This document shows positions 53,600 through 62,827 of a stretch of 64,000 nucleotides of DNA, piece by piece. A program made the translations under genes and the position numbers. The number at the start of each line of letters is the position of its first letter. The stretch's first letter is position 1. Under the pieces are notes generated by a model, which saw only the letters and a list, made by a program, of their open reading frames with translations, was not told where the DNA came from and did no database searches. This DNA comes from JABFRJ01 sp963847145 (GTDB lineage: Bacteria > Pseudomonadota > Alphaproteobacteria > Rhizobiales > Hyphomicrobiaceae), in assembly GCA_963847145.1 (NCBI GenBank), contig CAWJYN010000004.1, positions 723,753 through 787,752 of the forward strand, in the 5' to 3' direction.

Positions 53600-54373
53600 A
53601 TGGATGCCGTGAAGACGAAGAAGCCCGTGGTCGGCGTGATCGGCAACTCGACCCAGATCGAGAGCCGCTTTGCCGTCCAAATGGCCGGTGAGCGGAACCT
53701 GCGCGCAATCGCTGAGGTCGCCGGCGCGCTCCCGCTGATCTTCGGCGGCTGTCCGGAATTCACTGACCTCGGTGCCCTGCTCGACACGGTCGATGGCATT
53801 GTACTGACTGGCGCCCGTGCCAACGTCCACCCCACCCACTTCGGCTGCGAACCCGACAAAGCCTACGAACCTTATGACCAGCGGCGCGACGCCATGGCGC
53901 TTGAGCTCACTAAGGCTTGCATCGCACGCGGCGTGCCGGTGTTTGGCATTTGCCGGGGATTCCAGGAAATGAACGTCGCATTCGGCGGCACCTTGCACCC
54001 GGAAATCCGTGACCTGCCCGGCCGCATCAACCACCGGATGCCGCGCCTTGAGAACGGCGAGATCCATCCCGATCCGAACGTCATTTTCGCCGACCGCCAC
54101 GATGTGAAGCTGACCAAGGACGGCGCCTTCGCCCGGCTGCTCGGCCGCGACACCATCCGGGTCAATTCGCTGCACGGACAAGGCATTCTAGAGCTAGGCA
54201 ACCGCATCGTCGTCGAGGGCGTCGCCGACGACGGCACCATCGAAGCGATCAGCATTCAAGATGCGCCAGCCTTTGCCCTCGGCGTCCAATGGCACGCCGA
54301 ATACGATCCGCAGACCAACCCCATAAATCGCGCGCTCTTCCAGGCGTTCGGCGAGGCGCTGAGGGCGGCTTGA
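53600..54373 (+). CDS. Gamma-glutamyl-GABA hydrolase-like class I glutamine amidotransferase
   Basis: A 257-residue peptidase C26 protein from ATG 53600. The nucleophile elbow is FGICRGFQEMN with C118, and the His-Glu pair is in QWHAEYDP near the C terminus. By family it resembles PuuD, which hydrolyses gamma-glutamyl-GABA in putrescine breakdown. No other puu genes are present. The open frame runs up to 53285 but similarity starts at MDAVKTKKPVVGVIGN. Confidence 0.88.
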   Translation: MDAVKTKKPVVGVIGNSTQIESRFAVQMAGERNLRAIAEVAGALPLIFGGCPEFTDLGALLDTVDGIVLTGARANVHPTHFGCEPDKAYEPYDQRRDAMALELTKACIARGVPVFGICRGFQEMNVAFGGTLHPEIRDLPGRINHRMPRLENGEIHPDPNVIFADRHDVKLTKDGAFARLLGRDTIRVNSLHGQGILELGNRIVVEGVADDGTIEAISIQDAPAFALGVQWHAEYDPQTNPINRALFQAFGEALRAA

Positions 54374-54384
54374 AATAGAACACG

Positions 54385-55047
54385 CTACTTCCCCATTCCT
54401 TCTTCTTGCAGAGATCCCATATCCGCGCATCGCCACCACCTAACTTGTCGGCAAGGCTTGCCGCCAGCGCTTTGCCGACGAGCGCCGCTGCCCACCAGCA
54501 TATCAGTCATGGCGGGCGCGCCTGCTCCTGTTTTGCGGATCTCGAACACCGGCACACCCTGCGTCAGGAACGCCGAATTATGGAACAACGTCTCCATCGG
54601 CGCGCTGGAGACTGAGAACGAGATCAACGACGCCGCGTGGCCGTGCACGATCGCCCTCACATCCGGCTGCGCGCGATAGTTGTCCGCGTGGATGAACCGC
54701 ACCGGCAACAGCGTGCCGCCGTTGGCGGTGACACCAACGCCGTCGAGATCGTGCTCCACACTATTAGCGGTGGCCACCAGCGTTGGTGCCAACGAGCGCG
54801 GCATCAGAAAGCGGTCCAGGTTAAGGGATGCCGCACGCTGACATGCCCGCAGCCGTCGAGAACACTCTGATCGATCAGAATAGGCCCGGCGGCGACGAGA
54901 TCCTGGATCATAACCCGATCAACCGGTCCAGCCGACGGCGGGTGATTGGCCGGTGCCCCTGCAGGTGGCGCCGTTGGCGAGACCAGCAACGCCAAGCCAA
55001 GCAATGACCGCAACAGACCCGGGGCGCGGAGGTTTGAATGTCAGCAT
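54385..55047 (-). pseudogene. Decayed class II aldolase/adducin-family gene
   Basis: Pieces of one protein lie in several frames. ATG 55047 has a good GAGGAG site and starts MLTFKPPRPG. The hydrophobic signal-like part (LRSLLGLALLVSP) and MIQDLVAAGPILIDQSVLDGCGHVS continue in a second frame to about 54830. NLDRFLMPRSLAPTLVATA through RPDVRAIVHGHAASLISFSVSS to FEIRKTGAGAPAMTDMLVG follow in a third. GKALAASLADK and then directly ARIWDLCKKKEW complete it after another shift. About 60 residues between the last two pieces, including the usual RGHG metal motif, are deleted. At least three frameshifts plus a deletion show a true pseudogene. Confidence 0.83.
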
Positions 55048-55200
55048 TGGTCACTCCTCATCTGCATGCAGGGCGGTAGCCATGATTGATGCGCTCGAGT
55101 GTCCCGGCATCCAGCAGGGCGCCGTGCTTGAGTTGGCCGAGCGCGCATGGCATGGGCCCATACAACGGCGCAACATCAGTCAATCACTAATGGCGGAACC

Positions 55201-56025
55201 ATGACGAATATGCTGCTTGCCGCGCTGGCTGCCCTTGCCGCTTTGAATGCCAGCGCAAGGGCCGAACCCGTTAACATCCCAACAGTCAACGTCACGCTGA
55301 CTGCCGATCTGAGTTTGCCAGAAGGCCCCGGCCCATTCCCCGTTGTCGTCGCCCTGCATGGATGCAACGGTATGCGCTCAGACGACGGGCAGCGGCTCAA
55401 TGCGCGGCATCGCGATTGGGTCCCGCGGTTGACGGCTGCCGGTTATGCGGTGCTGTCGCTTGATAGTTTTTCCGCCCGCGGCACCCAGGAAGTGTGCACC
55501 GCAAAAGTGCGAACGGTCCCGCCGGTGATGCGGGCCGACGATGTCCGTGCGGCGTTGGTCTGGCTCGGCACGCGCGCCGATATCGATCCCAAGCGCATCG
55601 CCCTGCTTGGCTGGAGCCACGGGGCCATGACGATCCTGTGGACAGTTCGGCCAAAATTTCTAGATGGCCTGCCGCTGCCCATGGCGGCAGTCGCCTATTA
55701 TCCAGGCTGCTCGGAGATCGCCAAGATCCCTGGTTGGAAACCGACGGTCCCACTCACTATGCTGACGGGCGCGCTCGACGACTGGACGCCAGCCGCACCT
55801 TGCCGGGCGCTGGCAGCGCAAGCTGGTGGCATCAGGTACATTGAGTATCCCGATGCCCATCACGCGTTCGATGCGCCAAACCTGCCGGTCCGCGTGCGAA
55901 CAGGGCTCGGCCGCGTCAAGGGTGGTGAGGCCCACGTCGGCACGAACCCGGAAGCGCGCGCCGCATCCATCGCTGCAGTCATGGCTTTGCTGGCGGCCGC
56001 GAAGGGAGCGGGCAGGCTTCCATAG
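55201..56025 (+). CDS. Exported dienelactone hydrolase-family protein
   Basis: A 274-residue alpha/beta hydrolase from ATG 55201. The signal peptide (MLLAALAALAALNASARAEP) points to the periplasm. The nucleophile is Ser in LLGWSHGAM, the acid D in GALDDWTP, and His in DAHHAF. VVVALHGCNGM is the oxyanion region. Dienelactone hydrolase itself uses Cys, so this is a Ser-type relative of unknown substrate. It converges with the caspase-like gene, 9 nt apart. Confidence 0.83.
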   Translation: MTNMLLAALAALAALNASARAEPVNIPTVNVTLTADLSLPEGPGPFPVVVALHGCNGMRSDDGQRLNARHRDWVPRLTAAGYAVLSLDSFSARGTQEVCTAKVRTVPPVMRADDVRAALVWLGTRADIDPKRIALLGWSHGAMTILWTVRPKFLDGLPLPMAAVAYYPGCSEIAKIPGWKPTVPLTMLTGALDDWTPAAPCRALAAQAGGIRYIEYPDAHHAFDAPNLPVRVRTGLGRVKGGEAHVGTNPEARAASIAAVMALLAAAKGAGRLP

Positions 56026-56034
56026 GATCGTCCC

Positions 56035-58767
56035 CTACCGCGGGCAGGGCGGCGCGCCGGGCACACCGCACTTTGGACGGCTGGCCTGTGCCGCCCGTTG
56101 CTGGGCAGCGGCTTGGGCGGCGCGTGCTTGGGCCTGGGCTTGAGCTTGGGCCTGTTGGGCACGAGCTTGCGCTTGAGCCTGGGCTTGTTGCGCCTGCTGG
56201 GCCTGTTGGGCGGCGCGCGCCTGGGACTGCGCCTGTTGGGCTGCCCGCGCCTGCGCTTGGGCCTGTTGCTGGGCCTGGGCGGCGCGCGCCTGAGCCTGCG
56301 CCTGCTGGGCCGCGGCAGCCTGCTGCTGCTGGCGTTGCTGATCTGAACGGCGCTGCTGGTCCTGTTGCTGTTGTTGTTGTTCGCGCTGACGGCGGGTCCT
56401 TGCCGCTTCGTCTTGCTGCTGCCGCTCGCGGGCCTGGTTCTGTTGTGCCTGTGCGCGCTGTGCCTCTTGCGTCCGCTGCTGTTGACTTGCGGCCCGCTGC
56501 TGGTCTGCAGCGCGGTCTTTCGCCTGCTGCGCCTGTTGCTCGGCACGCGCGCGATCGGCTGCTCCAGTATCACGTGGCGGCGGGGCTGGCGGCGTACCGG
56601 TTGCAGCCTTGGGTGTCAGGATCGAAGGCGCGCCCTGGGGGGCGCCACTCGGTGTTCCCGCTGCGCCACCTTGCTGGGGCGGCGTTCCAGTCGGCAGTTT
56701 CGGCGCGACGATGCCCGGCGTACCCTGTGGGGCACCCTGTACCGTGCCTGACGCCCCACCGGGACCCGGAGGTGTCCCGGTCGCCTGCTTCGGATTGAGA
56801 ATAGACGGGCCACTCTGCGGCGCACCCTGTCCTGCGCCAGGGGCGCCGCCCGAGCCTGGGGGTGTCCCGGTTGCCTGCTTCGGAATAAGTACGGACGGGC
56901 CACCCTGCGGCACACCTTGCACTGCTCCAGGCGCCGGCGGATTGATAACCAGTGGCACGGTTGCCGACTTGGCGCCCAGCGGCAATGAAGTCCCTACGGG
57001 CGCACTTTGTACTGGACGGCCTTGGCCCGGTTGCAAAACGGGTCCACCTGACACAGATGTCAACGCCCCAGGCGTGCCCGGGGGCTTGGGCGGTACCGCA
57101 GCCGCCTTGCTGGCTAGCGAAGCTGGGAGCGCAACACGAGCCGCCAGCACACCAACCGCCGCACCTGCGACGACACCAGCGCCGACAACAGCACCAACAC
57201 TCGGTCCGCCCGCGGTGGGTGGTCCGCCCGGTGCCGCAGGTCCGCCCGGCGCGCCGGCGACGACTGGTCCACCTGGCACACCCGCAATCACTGGTCCGCC
57301 TGGAGCCGCTACTGGTCCGCCCGGTGTCCCAGCCGGTGGCGGCGCCTGAATTGTCTGGTGAATGTTAATGGCAATCAGATTGTTAGGTGGCCGCACGACA
57401 GTTCGCACTGGGCGCACGAATGTCTGCACCGGCACGTAGGCAGGCACTGGCAGTACGTAGGCAAACACCGGCCGCGGCGGCGGCACGAAGTAAGCGCGTG
57501 GCAATGGCGGCGGCAGGAAAAACACTGGGCAAGGCGGTGGCGGCGCAAACGCGAAGATCGGATCGTAGAACCAGAACACCGGGCGGCGGCGCACGAAGGC
57601 GAATTCATACTCGTAGGGTGGCGGCAGATCGTCATAAATGAAGCGCGTGTAGCTTGGCGGCGGCAGCGGGGGCGCAGTCAAATAGTCGAGCCGGCGGCGG
57701 GCGTCCCAGGCGTGTGGGCCATCTGGATAGAGATCGAGATAGGTCCAATACGCGTTTGGCGTGTCGGCATTGCGGGTCCGGCGCCAGGTCGTCGCTTCGC
57801 GGCGCGAGGCGACAATGGCTTGCACGCGCCGGGCTAAGCGGTGGTCGGGGTAGGCATCGAGAAAGTCGACGTAGCCGGTCAGCGTATCGCGCTCAAGGGC
57901 TGCAAAATAAGCCTCCTGGGCCTCGTCAAAAGCGCGGATCGGCTTGGCGCGCCGGCTTGAATGCACTTGATGCGATGCCTCCGGCTTCGGGGCGTCCTCC
58001 GCGCGCTCAAAAAACTCGAACGGCACATCGATCTTGCTCGCATGCCACGGCAGCGACGCGCCTTCTGAAGCTTCGTTGACCCGCAACCGCACACGATCAA
58101 ACAACGTGTTGACCGGCAGTCCGCCTTCCCGGATCATCTCGGCGAGCGACTGCGCATACACCCCGTAGGCCTCTGTATCGGTCTTGGCAATGGTGCCTGG
58201 TGCGGCATTGAAAGCGTACAATGTGCCCGGCGTCGGTTCTACCAGCGCCATGCCGCCAGCCAGCGGATTTCCGATGCGTGCGTAAGGGTTCTCGCGGCCG
58301 GTATCCATCACCACTATCAGCGCTTTGGGTTTCAGCGAGGCAAGCGGCCGCAGGAAATCATTCACGCGTAGCGCATGCGACGGCACATCCACGTCGCGAT
58401 CGATCTTGCTATCGATGCCAGCGAAATAATTGTCGCCTTCGTACTGCAACCCGTGGCCGTTCAGATAGACGAACGCCACTGCGTCCGGCCCTGCCCCAGC
58501 CACTTTGTCAGCAAAGTCGCGGAAGGTGCGACGCAGGCTGTCGCCATCCAGGTCACGAGCGCCGATCACGTCGAAGCCAGCCGCCTGCAGGGTTTGTGCG
58601 ATCAGCCCTGCATCGTTGGCCGCGGTCGGCAGCGTACCAGACGGATACTCAGCGTTGCCGATCACCAGCCCAAAGCGCCGTTCAGTCGGCTCAGCAGCCC
58701 GCGCGGCTGGCAGCAGCGCGAGCGCGACAAAAACAACTGCAAAAATCGATCGCATGAGCGTGGGCAT
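56035..58767 (-). CDS. Secreted caspase-fold protein lacking catalytic Cys, with Gln/Ala-rich tail
   Basis: A 910-residue protein. Signal peptide at residues 1-25. The caspase/orthocaspase domain (about 30-255) has the catalytic His in YLNGHG (H105). The Cys position of the usual DACRNNP is G157 (DTGRENPY), encoded GGC, so it should be proteolytically dead. Residues 285-360 hold tetratricopeptide-like or Sel1-like sequence (AYFAALERDTLTGYVDFLDA). A Pro/Tyr/Phe-rich region (about 365-470), PGGP repeats (480-530) and four roughly 30-residue repeats with TGTPP (about 625-750) follow. The last about 145 residues are Gln/Ala/Arg-rich, presumably a long helix. Possibly a scaffold. Confidence 0.87.
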   Translation of the reverse strand: MPTLMRSIFAVVFVALALLPAARAAEPTERRFGLVIGNAEYPSGTLPTAANDAGLIAQTLQAAGFDVIGARDLDGDSLRRTFRDFADKVAGAGPDAVAFVYLNGHGLQYEGDNYFAGIDSKIDRDVDVPSHALRVNDFLRPLASLKPKALIVVMDTGRENPYARIGNPLAGGMALVEPTPGTLYAFNAAPGTIAKTDTEAYGVYAQSLAEMIREGGLPVNTLFDRVRLRVNEASEGASLPWHASKIDVPFEFFERAEDAPKPEASHQVHSSRRAKPIRAFDEAQEAYFAALERDTLTGYVDFLDAYPDHRLARRVQAIVASRREATTWRRTRNADTPNAYWTYLDLYPDGPHAWDARRRLDYLTAPPLPPPSYTRFIYDDLPPPYEYEFAFVRRRPVFWFYDPIFAFAPPPPCPVFFLPPPLPRAYFVPPPRPVFAYVLPVPAYVPVQTFVRPVRTVVRPPNNLIAINIHQTIQAPPPAGTPGGPVAAPGGPVIAGVPGGPVVAGAPGGPAAPGGPPTAGGPSVGAVVGAGVVAGAAVGVLAARVALPASLASKAAAVPPKPPGTPGALTSVSGGPVLQPGQGRPVQSAPVGTSLPLGAKSATVPLVINPPAPGAVQGVPQGGPSVLIPKQATGTPPGSGGAPGAGQGAPQSGPSILNPKQATGTPPGPGGASGTVQGAPQGTPGIVAPKLPTGTPPQQGGAAGTPSGAPQGAPSILTPKAATGTPPAPPPRDTGAADRARAEQQAQQAKDRAADQQRAASQQQRTQEAQRAQAQQNQARERQQQDEAARTRRQREQQQQQQDQQRRSDQQRQQQQAAAAQQAQAQARAAQAQQQAQAQARAAQQAQSQARAAQQAQQAQQAQAQAQARAQQAQAQAQAQARAAQAAAQQRAAQASRPKCGVPGAPPCPR

Positions 58768-59021
58768 GGCATACTCATCTCAAGACGGGTCTGTGTAGCC
58801 TCTCATACATCCTACAGCATGTGAACCGTCTATGAACTTGCGCAATGCGTGCGGCGTCGCTTTCGATGCAGCTGACCGTGTGTTGCTGCGAAGTCATCAA
58901 CCAAAAGCATCACCCAGAGACATCACGCAAAGACGACGCACTTGCGCCCACACCCGCCCGGCGCTACAAGCCGATGTCCACACTGGACCTCGCCGCGCAC
59001 CGCCGAAGCGCGTCCCGGCGT

Positions 59022-59095
<74 letters not shown>

Positions 59096-59208
59096 AATCC
59101 GGAGCACAGTTGCAAGCCGCCCTCCGGGCCACACTGCGTGGGCGTGATCAGTCTGGTAACTCTCAGCCTCAATGCGTCTTGGACGTTAGGGTATCTGCCC
59201 CGAACCGA

Positions 59209-60114
59209 TCATGGCGCCCATCGTACCTGCCCAGCCTTCGATACATCGAGCCCGCCCAGCTCGTCCGCACGGCGTGCGAATGCCGGCGTCGCAAGAATTT
59301 TAAGGAACGTTTGCAGCGGCGGTCGGTAACTGTCGCGTTGGCGCAGCAGTATGTCGAAACGCTCGGTGACCAGCGGCAGGAAATCGAGACCAGCAGCCGT
59401 TGCAACGGCACGCGTGGCGACTCCAGCATCGGCGTGGCCCGCGCGGATCGCTTGCGCGATGTCAGGGCCGGTTGGTGCCACCAGGGGCTTAGCCAGATCT
59501 CGTACAGAGAGGCCGTCCCGCCTCAGCAGTGCCAGCAGCAGTTGCTGCGCGCCGGCCCCGTCCGGGCGCACAGCCACACGCACCTTCCTGCTTTTGAGGT
59601 CTGTGACGGCACCAAGTCCCAGCGGATTGCCTGTTGCCACTACCAGTCCCTGATCGCGTGAGCAGACATGCACGAGCACGGCATCGTAAAGCGTCGGTTC
59701 CTTTGAGACGAGTTCGATGTTGGCATCTTTGCTGAGGTCGTCGAGATCGTGGAAGTGGATGGCTGCGGCGATCACCTCACCCTTGAGAAAGCGCCGGTAT
59801 CCGCTCTCGCTGCCCTCTGGCAGAATGGCGAGACCAGTGCGGCCCGCGATCAGCGCCCAGGCTAACAGCGGATCATGGCTGCCGCCGACGATAGGCGGCG
59901 GTTCGGCCGGGATTACGCCGTAAGGCCTTGCCATACCGGCCAGCAGCCAACGATCGAGATCGGCGCGCGGAAACAGCCACTTGCCCGTCACTTTGGTGCA
60001 CGGGATCGCCTGCTCGGCGACCAGCTCATAGAGCTTGCGCTCCTTAATGCGGAGATAGTCGGCCGCCTCGGCTGTCGTTAGAAGGCACAAGCCTGCGCCT
60101 ATCTGCATATTCAC
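59209..60114 (-). CDS. HTH plus periplasmic-binding-domain regulator of the tup locus
   Basis: A 301-residue protein. Residues 10-58 form an excisionase/MerR-like helix-turn-helix (TTAEAADYLRIKERKLYELV, KWLFPRADLDRWL). From about residue 75 to the end there is a PBP-type ligand domain related to molybdate/tungstate binders (TLYDAVLVHVCSRDQGLVVA, GAGAQQLLLALL). It is divergent to tupBCA, with an inverted repeat in the 74-nt gap. The simplest reading is a one-component sensor that binds tungstate or molybdate and controls the importer. Confidence 0.85.
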   Translation of the reverse strand: MNMQIGAGLCLLTTAEAADYLRIKERKLYELVAEQAIPCTKVTGKWLFPRADLDRWLLAGMARPYGVIPAEPPPIVGGSHDPLLAWALIAGRTGLAILPEGSESGYRRFLKGEVIAAAIHFHDLDDLSKDANIELVSKEPTLYDAVLVHVCSRDQGLVVATGNPLGLGAVTDLKSRKVRVAVRPDGAGAQQLLLALLRRDGLSVRDLAKPLVAPTGPDIAQAIRAGHADAGVATRAVATAAGLDFLPLVTERFDILLRQRDSYRPPLQTFLKILATPAFARRADELGGLDVSKAGQVRWAP

Positions 60115-60119
60115 GCGAA

Positions 60120-60149
60120 TTTTCTTTCATTTGACTATGACGAAGAAAA
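60120..60149. promoter_or_regulatory. Inverted repeat in the tup divergent promoter
   Basis: TTTTCTT (60120-60126) and AAGAAAA (60143-60149) are perfect arms separated by 16 nt. CAT/ATG next to the arms adds to the symmetry. It is centred between the regulator and tupB, and is a candidate binding site for the HTH-PBP regulator. Confidence 0.5.
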
Positions 60150-60188
60150 CACGGGACAAGATCGTCGTCAACCTCGTCGCGCGAGTTT

Positions 60189-60884
60189 ATGTCGTTGGAC
60201 CAGCAAAGTGCCCTCTCCCTGATCCTGTCCGGCGATCCGGCGCTGCTTGCAATCGTGCGCTTATCGCTCTTGGTGACCCTGTCCGCGACATTGTTTGCAG
60301 GGCTCGTCGGCCTGCCCCTTGGTGCTGTCGTGGCACTCACCCACTTCCCCGGCCGTAATATGCTCGTGGTTGCGCTCAACGGCTTGATGGGATTGCCGCC
60401 GGTTGTAGTCGGGCTTTTGGTGTTTCTGGTTTTGTCTCGCTCGGGTCCGCTGGGCTTTCTAGGGCTGTTGTTCACGCCGCAGGCAATGATCCTGGCGCAA
60501 GCCGTCTTGATTACACCCATCATCGCAGCACTGACGCGTCAGGTGATCGAGGATTTGTGGATCGAGTACCGCGACGAGTTCACAGCCATGCAAGTCGGCC
60601 CGCGACAGCGGGTACAAGCGTTGTTGTGGGATGCGCGGTATTCGTTGGCGACGATCCTGCTCGCGGGTTTTGGCCGGGCTGCTGCCGAAGTAGGTGCGGT
60701 GATGATCGTCGGTGGCAACATCGATGGCTTTACGCGCGTGATGACAACGACCATCGCGCTTGAGACGTCGAAAGGAAATCTCGCGCTCGCCATTGGTTTG
60801 GGTCTCGTGCTGATCGCCATCATTATGACAATCAACGCGCTGGCTTGGGGCGTCCGGAACTGGTCGGAGCACCATGCGGGCTGA
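60189..60884 (+). CDS. tupB: Tungstate ABC transporter permease
   Basis: A 231-residue permease from ATG 60189 with about five helices. The family EAA-like loop region EFTAMQVGPRQRVQALLWDA and GFGRAAAEVGAVMIVGGNI are typical of TupB/WtpB. It forms the channel for tungstate uptake. tupC begins 11 nt before its stop. Confidence 0.9.
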   Translation: MSLDQQSALSLILSGDPALLAIVRLSLLVTLSATLFAGLVGLPLGAVVALTHFPGRNMLVVALNGLMGLPPVVVGLLVFLVLSRSGPLGFLGLLFTPQAMILAQAVLITPIIAALTRQVIEDLWIEYRDEFTAMQVGPRQRVQALLWDARYSLATILLAGFGRAAAEVGAVMIVGGNIDGFTRVMTTTIALETSKGNLALAIGLGLVLIAIIMTINALAWGVRNWSEHHAG

Positions 60885-61593
60885 ACGCGACATCTCGCCG
60901 GATTTGGCCGCACTCTCGTTGGTGTGCCTGAAGGATATCGTGGTTCGCGCCGGCGAAACGACGTTGCTCTATGGCGTGTCGCTGACGGTAAAGGGCGGCG
61001 CGCCAACCGCCGTTGTTGGACCAAACGGGTCCGGCAAAACAACACTGCTGCGAGCGGTGATGGGGCTCGTCGACATCGCGGCTGGCCATATCGACACGAA
61101 CGTCACGTCCAGCGCAATTGTGTTCCAGAAACCGGTGATGCTGCGGCGGAGCGTGGCTGAGAATGTTGCCTTCGCACTTCAGGCCGCTGGTCGCCTAAGT
61201 GACCGTGCCGCGGTAACGGGCCTCCTCCAATCTGTCGGGCTCGCTGCACTTGCTGATCGTCCCGCGCGGCGGCTCTCCGGCGGCGAACAGCAGCGTCTCG
61301 GCATCGCGCGTGCGCTGGCGCGGCAGCCGCAGTTGCTGCTGCTTGATGAAGCCACAGCCAGTCTCGACCCTGCACAAAGCAAGATCATCGAAGAATTGAT
61401 CGCGCGCATTGCTCAGTCTGGCGTGAAAATCTTATTTGCCACGCACGATCTCGGTCAGGCCCGCCGGCTCGCAGGCGATGTCGTGTTTCTGCTCAAGGGT
61501 CGCATTGCCGAGCAGGCACCCGCCGACGTTTTCTTCAACCAACCATCCACTGAAGCCGCGCGTAAATTCCTCGCGGGCGAGCTCGTCCTGTAG
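60874..61593 (+). CDS. tupC: Tungstate ABC transporter ATPase
   Basis: A 239-residue ATPase. Walker A is GPNGSGKTT, the signature LSGGEQQRLGIAR, Walker B LLLLDEATASLD and the switch His in FATHD. It overlaps tupB by 11 nt, which shows translational coupling. It powers uptake through TupB. Confidence 0.92.
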   Translation: MRAERDISPDLAALSLVCLKDIVVRAGETTLLYGVSLTVKGGAPTAVVGPNGSGKTTLLRAVMGLVDIAAGHIDTNVTSSAIVFQKPVMLRRSVAENVAFALQAAGRLSDRAAVTGLLQSVGLAALADRPARRLSGGEQQRLGIARALARQPQLLLLDEATASLDPAQSKIIEELIARIAQSGVKILFATHDLGQARRLAGDVVFLLKGRIAEQAPADVFFNQPSTEAARKFLAGELVL

Positions 61594-61607
61594 CTCACGG
61601 AGAATAC

Positions 61608-62444
61608 ATGAAGTTGAAATCAGTCGCCGTCATTATGGCTCTGGCACTCACCGCGACATTGGCCGCAGGGCAGGACAAATCCATTGTCGTCGCCTCGACA
61701 ACATCGACGCAGGATTCAGGTCTGTTCGGGCACCTCCTACCATTGTTTAAGGCCAAGACCGGCATCGACGTGAAGGTCGTCGCGCAGGGCACCGGCCAGG
61801 CCCTCGACACCGGCCGTCGCGGCGATGCAGACGTCGTGTTCGTCCACGCGAAGTCACAAGAAGAACAGTTCGTTACTGACGGCTTCGGGGTGCGACGTCT
61901 CGCTGTCATGTACAACGACTTCGTGCTGATCGGGCCGAAGGCCGACCCCGCGAGGATCAAGGGTGGCAAGGACATTCTTGTTGCGCTGCAGGCAATCAAA
62001 TCCGCCGCCGCCCCGTTCGTCTCGCGCGGCGACAAGAGTGGCACGCATGTAGCCGAACTCGCGTTGTGGAAAGCGGCTACCCTCGATCCGGGGACGGCGA
62101 AGCCAGCCTGGTACAGGGAAATCGGCCAGGGCATGGGTGCCGCACTCAACACGGCAGCCGCCATGGGCGCTTACGTGCTCGCCGATCGCGGCACCTGGAT
62201 CAGCTTCAAGAACAAGGATGCACTGGAGATCGTCGTTGAAGGCGACAAGGCGCTGTTCAATCAATACGGCATCATGCTGGTGAACCCCGCCAAGCACCCC
62301 GCCGTCAAAAAAGAGTTGGGGCAGTCATTTATCGATTGGATCACGTCGCCCGAAGGCCAGAACGCCATTCGCTCTTACAAAATCGACGGCCAGCAACTGT
62401 TCGTCCCGAATTTCGACGCCGGTCAGATGAAGAAGGCCGGCTGA
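61608..62444 (+). CDS. tupA: Tungstate-binding periplasmic protein
   Basis: A 278-residue protein with signal peptide (cleaved near AAGQD, residue 20-22). The oxyanion-binding motif ASTTSTQDSGLF (29-40) and SRGDKSGTHVAEL are diagnostic for TupA rather than ModA. A GGAGAA site precedes ATG 61608. It completes a tupBCA operon. Tungstate would serve enzymes such as formate or aldehyde oxidoreductases, none of which is in this window. Confidence 0.93.
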   Translation: MKLKSVAVIMALALTATLAAGQDKSIVVASTTSTQDSGLFGHLLPLFKAKTGIDVKVVAQGTGQALDTGRRGDADVVFVHAKSQEEQFVTDGFGVRRLAVMYNDFVLIGPKADPARIKGGKDILVALQAIKSAAAPFVSRGDKSGTHVAELALWKAATLDPGTAKPAWYREIGQGMGAALNTAAAMGAYVLADRGTWISFKNKDALEIVVEGDKALFNQYGIMLVNPAKHPAVKKELGQSFIDWITSPEGQNAIRSYKIDGQQLFVPNFDAGQMKKAG

Positions 62445-62566
62445 TAAGCATCGTGATGCCAACCTGCACGATGACTGCGCGTTCCCCTCTCGACGCATCC
62501 ACTTGCATCGGTCAGACTAGTGCTGGTGAGAAGCGTCTCTGATTCCCTCGGTCCACGGAGAATTAC

Positions 62567-62827
62567 ATGGATCCGCAAATTCAACGTCTGTTAATGCTCG
62601 GTATCTTCGGCATCGTGGCCGGCTGGCTCGCCGGGATGCTCGTTGGCCACCCGAAGGGTGGGTTTATCGGTTCGATGATCGCCGGTCTGATCGGTTCGAT
62701 CGTCGGCAGCTACATCCTCGGTGCCCTCAAGGTGCAAATGCCGTTCGGCAATGAGATCGTCAACAGCTTGGCGCAAGCGACGCTGGGGGCGGCCGTAGTG
62801 CTGCTGGTCGCGAGGATTTTCCTCTAG
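62567..62827 (+). CDS. GlsB/YeaQ/YmgE-family membrane protein
   Basis: An 86-residue protein with a clear GGAGAA site and three hydrophobic helices. GIVAGWLAGMLVG and GFIGSMIAGLIGSIVGSYIL are characteristic of the transglycosylase-associated (GlsB/YeaQ) stress family. Function is not defined. Its stop overlaps the stop of the convergent membrane-protein gene (CTAG). Confidence 0.9.
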   Translation: MDPQIQRLLMLGIFGIVAGWLAGMLVGHPKGGFIGSMIAGLIGSIVGSYILGALKVQMPFGNEIVNSLAQATLGAAVVLLVARIFL

